Source of the DNA: Bosea sp. AS-1
GTDB lineage: Bacteria; Pseudomonadota; Alphaproteobacteria; Rhizobiales; Beijerinckiaceae
Assembly (NCBI RefSeq): GCF_002220095.1
Contig: NZ_CP022372.1
Location: 211,001 to 275,000 of the forward strand
Length of the DNA stretch: 64,000 nucleotides
Direction: 5' to 3'
Part shown: in pieces, positions 19,853 to 29,143 of the stretch
Layout of the letters: each line of letters begins with the position of its first letter
How positions within the stretch are numbered: position 1 is the first letter of the stretch
Program-made: the position numbers and the translations under genes
Notes under the pieces: model-generated
What the model was told of the DNA's origin: nothing
Databases searched by the model: none
What the model saw: the letters and a program-made list of their open reading frames with translations, nothing else

Positions 19853-20000
19853 GAAAAACGGCCGGCGAAGACGCCAGCCGCTAGTTGGCCTCGATCGAAT
19901 GGCCCGGTCCCACCCGAACTCCGGGGGGCTGGGGGGCTGACAAGCCGGGGTCCGAGAAGACCGGGCCATCGAGGCAACGGTTGCAGTTGAGCCGTGCAAC
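19853..20000 (-). ncRNA. Candidate small RNA with rho-independent terminator
   Basis: The 328-bp gap 19829-20156 has no credible gene but is highly structured on the minus strand. In transcript order there is a small hairpin (GTTGCA/TGCAAC, 19980-20000). Then comes a long bulged stem (19885-19909 with 19959-19977), whose C-rich apex holds CAGCCCCCCAGCCCCCCGG, and finally an 8-bp terminator stem (19860-19879) with five U (19854-19858). One terminator pair is G-U on the minus RNA but a C-A mismatch on the plus RNA, fixing the strand. The 5' end is a guess, and no Rfam family was recognised. Confidence 0.45.
19854..19879 (-). terminator. Intrinsic terminator (end of the candidate small RNA)
   Basis: Stem 19860-19867 with 19872-19879, four-base loop, then TTTTT on the minus strand. 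No minus-strand protein gene ends here. It could alternatively end read-through transcription from the acetyltransferase gene to the right. Confidence 0.7.
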
Positions 20001-20156
20001 TTGGCGGGTCCTTGTCCTGTTGGCGGCGAAATTGCGGCATTTCCGACGAAGCCGTGAGGAGCCGCTTTCGTCCCGTCTCTTGCCAGCGCAGCATCGGGGG
20101 CGCATCATCACCGGCATGTCGTATCCGGGTTTCATCGAGCGAAGCGGGGAGGCGCC

Positions 20157-20525
20157 ATGAGCGAAAGCGACACGCCGCAATCGCAGGCCTCCGGCGCCGT
20201 GGTGAGCTTTCCGGCGCCGGTTCGTCCCAGCGCCGTCACCTTCGACCGCCGTGAGCTTTCCGAATTGCTCAACCTCTATGGCCGCATGGTCGCGGCCGGC
20301 GAATGGCGCGACTACGCCATCGATTTCCTGAAGGACAAGGCGCAGTTCTCGGTGTTTCGCCGCTCCTCCGAAATGCCGCTCTATCGCATCGTCAAGGATC
20401 CGGCGCTGGCGCGCCGGCAGGGCGCCTATTCCGTGGTGGCGGCGACGGGGCTGATCCTGAAGCGCGGCTCCGAGCTTTCGCGCGTGCTCCGGGTCCTCGA
20501 CAAGAAGCTCAGCGTCGTAGGCTGA
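20157..20525 (+). CDS. DUF2794 domain-containing protein
   Basis: A 122-residue alphaproteobacterial protein of unknown function. After a low-complexity N-terminus, the conserved core runs VTFDRRELSELLNLYGRMVAAGEWRDYAIDFLKDKAQFSVFRRSSEMPLYRIVKDP, then QGAYSVVAATGLILKRGSEL. No signal peptide or membrane helix. GGGGAGGCGCC supplies a ribosome site just before the ATG. Convergent with the acetyltransferase gene, 9 bp away. Confidence 0.88.
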   Translation: MSESDTPQSQASGAVVSFPAPVRPSAVTFDRRELSELLNLYGRMVAAGEWRDYAIDFLKDKAQFSVFRRSSEMPLYRIVKDPALARRQGAYSVVAATGLILKRGSELSRVLRVLDKKLSVVG

Positions 20526-20534
20526 CGCCGCGGC

Positions 20535-21071
20535 TCAAAAGGCCGGCGGCGAGCGGTCGCCTTCGCCCAGTTCCTTCTGCATCAGCATCTGATCGAGCCA
20601 GCGGCCGTGCTTGAAGCCGACCCTTTCGGCGACGCCGATCAGCCGAAAGCCCGCCTTCTCGTGCAGGCGGCGCGAGCCGACCGAGGCGCCGGTGCCGTCG
20701 CCGATCACGGCGATCATCTGGCGGAAGCCACGCTTGGTACATTCCTGCATCAAGGCGTCGAGCAGCAGGCTACCCAACCCCAGTCCTTGGGCCGCCGGCG
20801 CAAGATAAATCGAGTTCTCGACGGTGGCCCGGTAGGCCGGCCGGGGCCGATAGGCACCGGCATAGGCGTAACCCAGGACGGCACCGCCCCGTTCGGCAAG
20901 GAGATAGGGGTAGCCGCCTGCAAGGATCGCCTCGAAGCGCCGGAGCATTTCGGCTTCGTCGGGAGGATCGAGCTCCCAGGAGGCCGTGCCATGAAGGACG
21001 GCTTGGGCATAGATCGTCGCAATGGCGGGGATATCGGTGGGGGTGGCCGGGCGGATCGTGGCGGTCGTCAT
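20535..21071 (-). CDS. GNAT family N-acetyltransferase (phosphinothricin acetyltransferase-like)
   Basis: A 178-residue acetyl-CoA-dependent N-acetyltransferase. It begins TTATIRPATPTDIPAIATIYAQAVLHGTASWELDPP. The acetyl-CoA-binding segment is SIYLAPAAQGLGLGSLLLDALM, and SRRLHEKAGFRLIGVAERVGFKHGRWLDQMLMQK is diagnostic of the Pat/Bar-like branch. Members acetylate phosphinothricin, methionine sulfoximine or similar amino acids; the true substrate is not shown. ATG 21071 was chosen because homology begins there, although the frame stays open far upstream. Confidence 0.88.
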   Translation of the reverse strand: MTTATIRPATPTDIPAIATIYAQAVLHGTASWELDPPDEAEMLRRFEAILAGGYPYLLAERGGAVLGYAYAGAYRPRPAYRATVENSIYLAPAAQGLGLGSLLLDALMQECTKRGFRQMIAVIGDGTGASVGSRRLHEKAGFRLIGVAERVGFKHGRWLDQMLMQKELGEGDRSPPAF

Positions 21072-21105
21072 GTCCAAAGAATGAGCAATGACCGTGCCAA
21101 AACAA

Positions 21106-21131
21106 ATGCCCCGGCCTTGCGGCCGGGGCAT
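21106..21131 (-). terminator. Intrinsic terminator downstream of the Bax-inhibitor-1 gene
   Basis: An 11-bp perfect stem, ATGCCCCGGCC (21106-21116) and GGCCGGGGCAT (21121-21131) with loop TTGC, followed on the minus strand by TTTGTTTTGG. Confidence 0.8.
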
Positions 21132-21160
21132 GTCGGCTCCGTCGACGGAGCAGGTTCGTC

Positions 21161-21943
21161 TTACTCGCGGTTGCCGAGCAAGGAGAGCAGGAACTGGAAC
21201 ATGTTGACGAAGTTCAGGTACAGCGACAAGGCGCCGTTGACCGAGAGCTTCGCGGCCTCCTCGGGGTTGAGGTCCGAGTAGAGGTACATCTGCTTCAGGT
21301 TCTGGGTGTCCCAGGCGGTCAGGCCGGCGAAGATCAGCACGCCGAACAGCGAGATGACGAAGCCGAGCCCGCTCGAGGCGAGGAAGATGTTCACCACCGA
21401 GGCCAGGATCAGGCCGATCAGACCCATGATCAGGAACGAACCCATGGCCGACAGCGACTTGGTGGTCGTGTAGCCATAGAGGCTCAGGCCACCGAAGGCG
21501 GCTGCCGTGATCAGGAACACCTGCACCACCGAGGCGCCGGTATAGCGGATCAGCAGCGTCGACATCGACACGCCCATGACCGCCGCGAAGGCAAAGAACA
21601 TGGAGCGGGCCGTCGAGGCGGACATCTTCTCGATCCGGAACGAGAAGAAGAAGATGAAGGCCAGCGGCGCGAGCGCGAACACCCACATCAGCGGCGTGCC
21701 GTACATCAGCTGGCCGAACGAGGTGAGATAGGTGTTGCCGATACGCGCGACGGCGTTGGCCTGGTCGGTGACGGCCATCTTGTTGACGCCCAGCGCGAAC
21801 AGCGCCGAGATCGCCAAGCCGATCACCATGTTGTTGTAGACGCCGAGCATGAACGAGCGCAGGCCCTGATCCATCTCGACGGCGCTGGTCTGCTGTGCGC
21901 GGCCGGCACCCCAGACTGGAGCATTGCGGTCGAAGTTGCTCAT
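21161..21943 (-). CDS. Bax inhibitor-1/YccA family membrane protein
   Basis: Polytopic inner-membrane protein (260 aa) with about seven hydrophobic helices after a soluble N-terminus (MSNFDRNAPVWGAGRAQQTSAVEMDQGLRSF). Typical BI-1 features are LGVYNNMVIGLAISALFALGV and the C-terminal LSLYLNFVNMFQFLLSLLGNRE. Homologues are pH-sensitive calcium-leak channels or regulators of membrane proteases (YccA with FtsH). Single-gene unit with its own terminator. Confidence 0.92.
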   Translation of the reverse strand: MSNFDRNAPVWGAGRAQQTSAVEMDQGLRSFMLGVYNNMVIGLAISALFALGVNKMAVTDQANAVARIGNTYLTSFGQLMYGTPLMWVFALAPLAFIFFFSFRIEKMSASTARSMFFAFAAVMGVSMSTLLIRYTGASVVQVFLITAAAFGGLSLYGYTTTKSLSAMGSFLIMGLIGLILASVVNIFLASSGLGFVISLFGVLIFAGLTAWDTQNLKQMYLYSDLNPEEAAKLSVNGALSLYLNFVNMFQFLLSLLGNRE

Positions 21944-22121
21944 CGAGCGAGTTTCCCCTCACGTAGTTTCGGACGACGGAAGGCGCGCGGGCGCCAGCCA
22001 TCCTCGCGCACAATCGTCGCGATAAAGGGAATATGAGGCGCTTTTCGCCTTCTTACAAGGGCCGGGCATGATTAAGGGCAGGCGAGCCATAGAAGTTCGG
22101 CCGCCGGCTCATGCAGAATTA

Positions 22122-22175
22122 CAGGATTTTAATGTCTATCCTGCCGGCATGGCAGATAGTCATTATAAATTCCTG
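22122..22175 (-). terminator. Long AT-rich hairpin at the 3' end of the ABC permease gene
   Basis: Imperfect inverted repeat of about 22 bp per arm, capped by a perfect CTGCC/GGCAG stem (22141-22145, 22151-22155). The permease stop codon (22163-22165) lies within its right arm. Its low GC stands out from the surroundings. It probably ends or stabilises the operon transcript. There is no clean U-run, so the terminator label is tentative. Confidence 0.45.
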
Positions 22176-24751
22176 AGATGAGAAGCCGGCGCTTTCGATA
22201 GTATTTTTACCGTACCGACAAGCCCGAACAGGACAGTGACCACGATCGCGGCAGTCGCAGCCAGTAAAGCGCCTGTCGGATCACTGACGAAATCGATGCG
22301 CATCACTTGCGTGACGACGCCCCAGCCAGCCGCTGTACCCGCGACAACGCCGAACAGCGCGGCGACGAGACCGATGGCGGCGTATTCAAAGGCGTACGAC
22401 GAAAGTATGAAGCGGCGAGTCGCCCCGAGGGTTTTCAGGATCATCGCGTCATAGAGCCGCGCCCTCTGCCCGGCGGCCAGGGCGCCGCCCAGGACCAGCA
22501 GGCTCGCGGTGATGGCGAGGCCGGAGGCGCCTCGGATCGCGGTGGCGAGCTGCTCGACGATGGTGTTGACCGCCTCCAGCGCGTCCTTGACCCGGACGGC
22601 GGTGACCGCAGGGAACTCGGCCGCGAGCCGGCGCATCAGGGCGGGGTCGCTAGCGCCGTCGCCGTTCGGCGCAGCCGTGATGGTGGCGAGGTCGGTATGC
22701 GGCGCGCCTGCGAAGGTGTTGGGCGAGAACACCATGACGAAATTGATGCCGAAGGAGCGCCAGTCGATGGTGCGCAGATTGGCGACGCGGGCGGTGACGC
22801 TGCGGCCAAGCACGTTGACGGTGAGTCTGTCGCCGATCTTGAGGCCGATGCCGGCGGCGTTCTGCGCATCGAAGGACACGAGCGGCTCGCCCTTGTAGTC
22901 GGCCGGCCACCATTCGCCGGCCGAGACCTTCGAGCCCTCGGGAACGGTGGCGGCATAGGTGATGCCGCGGTCGCCATCGAGCACCCAGGCGGATTGTTCG
23001 CTCGCCTTGATGTCCTCGGCACGGGTGTCGTTCACCCGGAGGATGCGGCCGCGCATCATCGGCACGCGCTCGACGCTGGCTCCGGGCCGCTCCTGGGCGA
23101 GGAAGGCATCGAAGCGAGCGGAATCGCGGCTCGGAATATCGAGGAAGAAGAAGCTCGGCGCCTTGGCCGGCAGGGCGCCGGTGAGCTGGCGCGTCAGGCT
23201 GACGTCGATGAAGGCGAGTGCCGAAAGCAGCGCAACGCCGAGGCCGAGCGACAGCACCAGCGAGGGCGTCAGCGCGCCGGGGCGATGGCTGTTGGCGAGC
23301 GCCATGCGGAGTGCGGGGCTGCGCGGGCGCGGCAACCGGCGGGCCAGGGCCATCAGCCCGAGCGAGACCCCCCGCAGCAGCAGAAACACGCCGAACATCA
23401 CGCCGATATAGATCAGCGCGATGCGTCGGTCATAGGCGAAGCCGAGCGCCACGCCGACGAGACCGGCCAGCGCCAGCAGGCAGAGCACGAGATAGATCGC
23501 GCGAGGACGGCGGGGATCGGGCTCGACCTGATCGCGGAACAGCGCCGAGACCGGCACGTCATGGGCACGGCCGAGCGGGATGACGGCGAAGACCAGCGCT
23601 GTCAGCAGGCCGTAGAGCGCGGCGACGGCAAGTTCGCTCGGAGCCAGCGTCGGCTCGAAGGGCACCGGCAGGATGCTCTGCAGCACGGCGCCGAGCGCGA
23701 ACGGCGCGGCCGCGCCGAGGACGAGACCGATCGCCGTGCCGAGGCTTGCGACCAGCATGACCTCGGTCAGGTGGATCGCGACGACGCGGCCGCCGGTGGC
23801 ACCGACCGCCTTCATGGTGGCGAAGTCGAGCTTCTTGGCGTCGACGAAGCGGCGCACGGCATTGGCGACGCCGACACCGCCGACCAGCAAAGCGGTGAGG
23901 CCGACCAGAGTCAGGAACTGGGTGAAGCGTTCGAGATTGCGCTGGAAGCTCGGCGCTGCATTGGCACGGGAGCGGATCTCCCAGCCGGCGTCGTGCTGCT
24001 GTGTCCCGATATCTGCGATCAGCTTGTCGAGATCGGCGTCGCTCGATGCGACCTCGGGGAGCTGGAGGCGGTAGGTCCAGCGGATCAGGCTGCCGGGCTG
24101 GATCAGGCCGGTTGCACGCAGGGCGTCCTGCGAGATCAGCAGGCGTGGCCCGAAGCCGACGCCCGCGGCAATCTTGTCGGGTTCGGAGACGAGGTTGGCG
24201 CGAAGCTGGATCCTGGCGCTGCCGACCGTGACGGTATCGCCCGGCTTGAGGTCGAGACGGCCGAGCAGGATCGGGTCGGCGACCGCGCCGTAGGCTCCGT
24301 CACGCTGCTCGAGCAGGCTGGCGATCGGCTGTTGCGGGTCGGTCTCGACCGCGCCGATGCTGGGATAGTTGCTATCGACCGCCTTGATTTCGACGAGGGC
24401 GGCACCCTTCTCGCCGGCGCTGGCCATGGCACGCATGGTGGCAATGGTCGAGACCGTGCCGCGCGCCGTCAGAAAGGCAAGCTCCGGCGGCGTCGCCTCG
24501 CGCTGGATCAAGCTGAAGGAGGCGTCACCGCCGAGGATTCGCCTGCCCTCCCGCGCCAGTCCCTCGGTGAGGCCACGCGAGGCGGAGGCGACGGCGGCGA
24601 TGGTCATGACGCCCAGCGCAAGGCAGGCGATGAAGACACCGAAGCCGCGCAGGCCGGCGCGCAAATCACGCAGGGCCAGCCTGAGCGCGATACCGAAGCC
24701 GAAAGCAGGGCGGGTGGACGGGCCGTCGAGCGGCTTGACCGGAGCGTGCAT
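22163..24751 (-). CDS. ybbP: ABC transporter permease, YbbP-like (FtsX domains)
   Basis: Large inner-membrane protein (862 aa) with about ten helices in three clusters and two FtsX-type permease domains. A long periplasmic domain of about 220 residues follows the first helix. It pairs with the ATPase encoded upstream, and a lysophospholipase/esterase gene is divergent from both. The same arrangement in E. coli is tesA / ybbA-ybbP. The transporter's substrate is unknown; it belongs to the LolCDE/MacB-like superfamily that moves hydrophobic or envelope molecules. Confidence 0.9.
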   Translation of the reverse strand: MHAPVKPLDGPSTRPAFGFGIALRLALRDLRAGLRGFGVFIACLALGVMTIAAVASASRGLTEGLAREGRRILGGDASFSLIQREATPPELAFLTARGTVSTIATMRAMASAGEKGAALVEIKAVDSNYPSIGAVETDPQQPIASLLEQRDGAYGAVADPILLGRLDLKPGDTVTVGSARIQLRANLVSEPDKIAAGVGFGPRLLISQDALRATGLIQPGSLIRWTYRLQLPEVASSDADLDKLIADIGTQQHDAGWEIRSRANAAPSFQRNLERFTQFLTLVGLTALLVGGVGVANAVRRFVDAKKLDFATMKAVGATGGRVVAIHLTEVMLVASLGTAIGLVLGAAAPFALGAVLQSILPVPFEPTLAPSELAVAALYGLLTALVFAVIPLGRAHDVPVSALFRDQVEPDPRRPRAIYLVLCLLALAGLVGVALGFAYDRRIALIYIGVMFGVFLLLRGVSLGLMALARRLPRPRSPALRMALANSHRPGALTPSLVLSLGLGVALLSALAFIDVSLTRQLTGALPAKAPSFFFLDIPSRDSARFDAFLAQERPGASVERVPMMRGRILRVNDTRAEDIKASEQSAWVLDGDRGITYAATVPEGSKVSAGEWWPADYKGEPLVSFDAQNAAGIGLKIGDRLTVNVLGRSVTARVANLRTIDWRSFGINFVMVFSPNTFAGAPHTDLATITAAPNGDGASDPALMRRLAAEFPAVTAVRVKDALEAVNTIVEQLATAIRGASGLAITASLLVLGGALAAGQRARLYDAMILKTLGATRRFILSSYAFEYAAIGLVAALFGVVAGTAAGWGVVTQVMRIDFVSDPTGALLAATAAIVVTVLFGLVGTVKILSKAPASHLRNL

Positions 24752-24753
24752 CG

Positions 24754-25455
<702 letters not shown>

Positions 25456-25461
25456 CACGCC

Positions 25462-26202
25462 ATGATCCTGACTTCGCACTCCATCCCCGTCCCAGCCGGG
25501 ACCTTGCGCCGATATGGGCGTGGTTCCGGACTTGTCCAATCTTTTGCAGCGATTTTCGCGCTGATAGCCCTTGCCCTGATGGTGGCCGCTCCGATGGCTC
25601 TCGCCCAGACCGCAATCCCGTCGGTTCCGGCCGGAAAGACGCTGAAGCTCGTGGCCTTCGGCGATTCGCTCTCCGCCGGCTACAACCTGCCGGGGAGCGC
25701 CGCCTTCCCTGCCGTTCTGGAGCAGGCCCTGCGGCAAAATCACATCGCTGTCGAAATCGTGAATGCCGGCGTATCCGGCGACACCACGCAAGGCGGGCTC
25801 GAACGGCTCGATTGGTCGGTGCCGGACGGGACCGATGGCGTCATCCTTGAGCTTGGCGCGAACGATGCTCTGCGTGGCGTCGATCCAAGCCAGACTCGCC
25901 AGGCGCTGGAAGCGATGATCACGCGGTTCAAGGAGCGCAAGATCCCGGTGATGCTGGCCGGCATGTTCGCGCCGCGCAATCTCGGCACGGATTATGCGAA
26001 GCGCTTCGATGTGATCTATCCGGAGCTTGCCGAAAAGCATGGTCTGGTGCTTTACCCCTTCTTCCTGGAGGGTATCGCGGGTGACCGCGCGCTGAACCAG
26101 GCGGATGGGCTCCACCCCACGGCCGATGGCGTCAAGGTCATCGTCCGCAACATCCTGCCGACGGTCGAGCGCTTCATCGCGACGCTACCCGCCAAATCCT
26201 GA
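25462..26202 (+). CDS. tesA: Arylesterase / lysophospholipase L1-like (TesA), GDSL family
   Basis: Secreted or periplasmic SGNH hydrolase of 246 aa. The hydrophobic export signal is FAAIFALIALALMVAAPMALAQ, at about residues 30-50. Block I is AFGDSLSAGYNLPG (nucleophile Ser), block III LELGANDALRG, and block V GLHPTADG (Asp and His). E. coli TesA is thioesterase I, protease I and lysophospholipase L1. The ATG at 25462 leaves only 6 bp to the divergent ABC operon, so the promoters must lie inside each other's coding regions, or the true start lies downstream. Confidence 0.92.
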   Translation: MILTSHSIPVPAGTLRRYGRGSGLVQSFAAIFALIALALMVAAPMALAQTAIPSVPAGKTLKLVAFGDSLSAGYNLPGSAAFPAVLEQALRQNHIAVEIVNAGVSGDTTQGGLERLDWSVPDGTDGVILELGANDALRGVDPSQTRQALEAMITRFKERKIPVMLAGMFAPRNLGTDYAKRFDVIYPELAEKHGLVLYPFFLEGIAGDRALNQADGLHPTADGVKVIVRNILPTVERFIATLPAKS

Positions 26203-26282
26203 TCCGTCTCCGGTTACCCGCAGGACGAATCCCAAGCCTTTCCCATGCCGCCCGCCGGCACCGCTTCCGGAGTTGCTGTCCC

Positions 26283-27338
26283 ATGGAATATCGCCGTCTC
26301 GGGCGCACCGATCTCAAGGTCTCGGTGATCTGCCTCGGAACCATGACCTGGGGCGAGCAGAACACGGAGGCCGAGGGCCATGCCCAGATGGATTATGCCA
26401 TCGAGCAGGGCGTGAATTTCTTCGACACGGCAGAACTCTATTCGATTCCGCCGAAGCCGGAGACTCAGGGTTCGACCGAGCGGATCGTCGGGAGCTGGTT
26501 CAAGGCGCGCAAGAACCGCGACAAGATCATCCTGGCCTCGAAGGTCTGCGGGCGCGGTGGCAACACCTGGTTCCGCGACGACCAGAGCCCGACCCGCCTC
26601 ACCCGCAAGCAGATCATGGAAGCGGTCGACAAGAGCCTCGGGCGCCTGCAAACCGACTATATTGACCTCTATCAGATCCATTTCCCCGAGCGTCCGATGC
26701 CCTGGGGCTCCAACCCGACGCGGTTTTCGCACGCGGCCTATGAGAAGCCGGCCGACGAAACCTCGATTCCAGAGCAGCTCGACGCCTTCGCCGAGTTGGT
26801 GAAAGCCGGCAAGATCCGCCATCTCGGCCTCTCGAACGAGAGCGCCTGGGGCGCGATGCGCTTCATCGGCGATTCGGAGGCTCGCGGAACCCCGCGAGTC
26901 CAGTCGATCCAGAACGCCTACAACCTCCTGAACCGCACCTTCGAGACGGCGCTGGCCGAGGTCGCGATCCGCGAGGATGTCGGGCTGCTCGCCTATTCGC
27001 CGCTCGCGCAGGGTTATCTGACCGGCAAGTATCTCGACGGGGCGCGGCCTGCGGGAGCGCGCACGACGCTGTTCAACCGCGGCCAGCGCTATGAGGGTGC
27101 GGGTACCGAAGACGCGATCAAGCGCTACATGACGATTGCGCACGAAGCCGGGCTCGACCCGGCGCAAATGGCGCTCGCCTTCGTCAATTCGCGCGATTTC
27201 GTCACCGCCAACATCATTGGCGCGACCTCGATGGAGCAGCTCAAGACCGACATCGCTTCGATCGACGTGAAGCTGACGCCGGAGATCGAGGCGAAAATTG
27301 ACGCAGTCCACCAGCTCGTCGGCAATCCCTGCCCTTGA
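26283..27338 (+). CDS. tas: Aldo/keto reductase, Tas-like
   Basis: NADP(H)-dependent oxidoreductase with a TIM-barrel fold, 351 aa. It begins MEYRRLGRTDLKVSVICLGTMTWGEQNTEAEGHAQMD. The catalytic Asp/Tyr region is NFFDTAELYSIPP and the Lys region is ILASKVCGRGGNTWF. The cofactor-binding end reads NIIGATSMEQLKTDI. This matches E. coli Tas and the YhdN/Tas branch. The physiological carbonyl substrate is not known. Confidence 0.92.
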   Translation: MEYRRLGRTDLKVSVICLGTMTWGEQNTEAEGHAQMDYAIEQGVNFFDTAELYSIPPKPETQGSTERIVGSWFKARKNRDKIILASKVCGRGGNTWFRDDQSPTRLTRKQIMEAVDKSLGRLQTDYIDLYQIHFPERPMPWGSNPTRFSHAAYEKPADETSIPEQLDAFAELVKAGKIRHLGLSNESAWGAMRFIGDSEARGTPRVQSIQNAYNLLNRTFETALAEVAIREDVGLLAYSPLAQGYLTGKYLDGARPAGARTTLFNRGQRYEGAGTEDAIKRYMTIAHEAGLDPAQMALAFVNSRDFVTANIIGATSMEQLKTDIASIDVKLTPEIEAKIDAVHQLVGNPCP

Positions 27339-27353
27339 CCGTGCCCGCGACCG

Positions 27354-27381
27354 ACGATGCCCGGCGCATGCCGGGCATCGT
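27354..27381. terminator. 12-bp palindromic hairpin between tas and thpR
   Basis: Perfect stem ACGATGCCCGGC (27354-27365) and GCCGGGCATCGT (27370-27381) with loop GCAT, 16 bp after the tas stop codon. It has no following U-run, so it may act as a rho-dependent end, an RNA-stabilising hairpin or a REP-like element. Confidence 0.4.
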
Positions 27382-27461
27382 GCGGTTGAAAAGCGGTTCC
27401 CTTGAGCCGGCTTCGCGCCTACCGTCTCGCCAGAGTCACAATCGCTTGGCAGGAATCGATC

Positions 27462-28037
27462 ATGCCGAGGCTGTTCATCGCTCTGGAAATCCCCGCCGAT
27501 GTCGCATCCGAGCTGACGCTGCATCGCGGCGGCGTGTCGGGCGCTCGCTGGATCGACCCGCCCGACTACCACGTCACGCTGCGTTTTCTCGGCGATGTCG
27601 ATCGGCGCATGGCGAACGATGTCGACCACATGCTGTCGGATATCGGCGCATATCCCTTCGAGGTGACGCTCGATGCGCTTGGCTCCTTCGGTGGGGACAA
27701 GCCGCGCGCGCTCTTTGCCCGCGTGGCGCCGTCCAAGGCCCTGACCGAGTTGCAGGCCGACATCGAACGGCAGATGCGCCGGATCGGCCTGCCGGCGGAG
27801 GGGCGCAAATTCGTGCCGCATGTCACGTTGGCGCGGCTGCGCGACACGACTCCCGTCGAGCTTGCGCATTTCCTCAGCCTGCATCCGATCGTGCGGCCGA
27901 TCACCTTCACTGCACGCCGGGTCGCGCTGATGTCGTCGCGTGATTCGATCGGTGGCGGCCCCTATGTTCTGGAGGCTGCCTATCCGCTCGGCCCGTCCTA
28001 TCCCAATCGCCTGCCGAGGGAGGTTCAGCGGCGATGA
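27462..28037 (+). CDS. thpR: RNA 2',3'-cyclic phosphodiesterase
   Basis: 2H phosphoesterase family enzyme of 191 aa that opens 2',3'-cyclic phosphates on RNA ends. Two catalytic HxTx motifs are visible: HVTLRF at residue 37 and HVTLAR near residue 121. [14 protein letters not shown] is the standard N-terminus, and AGGAAT precedes the ATG. Its stop overlaps the start of the pterin dehydratase gene by 4 bp, so the two are co-transcribed. Confidence 0.93.
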   Translation: MPRLFIALEIPADVASELTLHRGGVSGARWIDPPDYHVTLRFLGDVDRRMANDVDHMLSDIGAYPFEVTLDALGSFGGDKPRALFARVAPSKALTELQADIERQMRRIGLPAEGRKFVPHVTLARLRDTTPVELAHFLSLHPIVRPITFTARRVALMSSRDSIGGGPYVLEAAYPLGPSYPNRLPREVQRR

Positions 28038-28330
28038 CGAGACCCAAGCGGCTGAGCCCCGAGGCTCAGGCGGAAGCTCTGGCAACTCTGACCGGCTGGA
28101 AGCTCGCACAAGGTCGCGAGGCGATCAGCAAGCGCTTCGTGTTCCGTGATTTCAGCGAGGCTTTCGGCTGGATGACGCGGGTGGCGCTGTTGGCTGAGGC
28201 AGCGAATCACCATCCGGAATGGTCCAATGTCTACCGGACGGTGGACGTGACGCTCGCGACCCATGATGCCGGCGGCCTCACGGAACTGGATGTGAAGCTG
28301 GCGCGGGCCATCGACGCGCTTGCGAGCTAG
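28034..28330 (+). CDS. phhB: 4a-hydroxytetrahydrobiopterin dehydratase
   Basis: Small pterin-4a-carbinolamine dehydratase (98 aa) that regenerates oxidised pterin cofactor. The catalytic signature is complete: [32 protein letters not shown] (HHPEW at residues 59-63). No phenylalanine hydroxylase gene is present here, so the enzyme may serve another pterin pathway such as the molybdopterin-linked role proposed for bacterial PCD proteins. It overlaps thpR at its start and the convergent rluA-type gene at its end. Confidence 0.95.
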   Translation: MTRPKRLSPEAQAEALATLTGWKLAQGREAISKRFVFRDFSEAFGWMTRVALLAEAANHHPEWSNVYRTVDVTLATHDAGGLTELDVKLARAIDALAS

Positions 28331-29073
28331 CCACTCCAGCCGCAAGCTTTGAGCGCTGCCAGCATATGCGGCGGCGGCGGCGACTCGACATGGATCGGCT
28401 CGCGGTTGCGATAGAGCGGCACGGTGATCGCGCGGGCATGAAGCTGGAGACCGGGCCCGCCATCGCGCGGGGCATCGCCATAGATCTCGTCGCCGAGCAT
28501 CGGCCAGCCGGATGCCTGGCAGTGAACCCGCAACTGATGGGTGCGGCCGGTCAGCGGCTCCATGGCGAGCCAGGCGAGCGGCCCATCCTCGCCTTGCCCG
28601 CGGCCCAGTACGCGATAGCGCGTCTGCGAGGGCAGGCCGGCCGGGTCGACCTTCATCCACCAGCCGCGGTCGGGCGAGCGCCGCGCCAAGGGCAGGTCGA
28701 TCAATCCCTCGTCCTGCGCGGGTCTGCCTTGCACGATCGCCCAATAGGTCTTGTCGATGCGCCCGTCACGAAACATCTGGTTGAGTTCGGCCATGGCGCG
28801 AGGATGGCGACCGAGCACGAGGCAGCCGGAGGTGTCCTTGTCGAGGCGATGCGCCAGTTCCGGCCGGCGCGGCAGGCCGAAACGCAGCGCGTCGAGATAA
28901 TCGGTCAGGACAGGTACTTCGCGCCGCTTGGCCTGCGGGCCGCGATGGACGGGCAAGCCTGCGGGCTTGTCGATGACGAGCATCATGGCGTCGCGATAGA
29001 GCAGCGGCATCGGCAGATCGGCGTCGATTTGCCCCGGCGCTAGCGAATTTTCTGGTCGGTCGGGCCTTGCCAT
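28327..29073 (-). CDS. RluA-family pseudouridine synthase
   Basis: RNA pseudouridine synthase, 248 aa, without an S4 domain. Catalytic Asp is residue 78 in [15 protein letters not shown]; the other motifs are [14 protein letters not shown] and [26 protein letters not shown]. The compact size fits the RluA/RluC-like group acting on rRNA or tRNA; the target uridine cannot be told. Convergent with phhB (4-bp overlap) and divergent from ftsY. Confidence 0.93.
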   Translation of the reverse strand: MARPDRPENSLAPGQIDADLPMPLLYRDAMMLVIDKPAGLPVHRGPQAKRREVPVLTDYLDALRFGLPRRPELAHRLDKDTSGCLVLGRHPRAMAELNQMFRDGRIDKTYWAIVQGRPAQDEGLIDLPLARRSPDRGWWMKVDPAGLPSQTRYRVLGRGQGEDGPLAWLAMEPLTGRTHQLRVHCQASGWPMLGDEIYGDAPRDGGPGLQLHARAITVPLYRNREPIHVESPPPPHMLAALKACGWSG

Positions 29074-29143
29074 GGCATTGCGCTAGCGAAGCCGGGCCGG
29101 CGGCGCAACCCGAGACAGCCGCCGAACCGAAGACAGGATGGCG

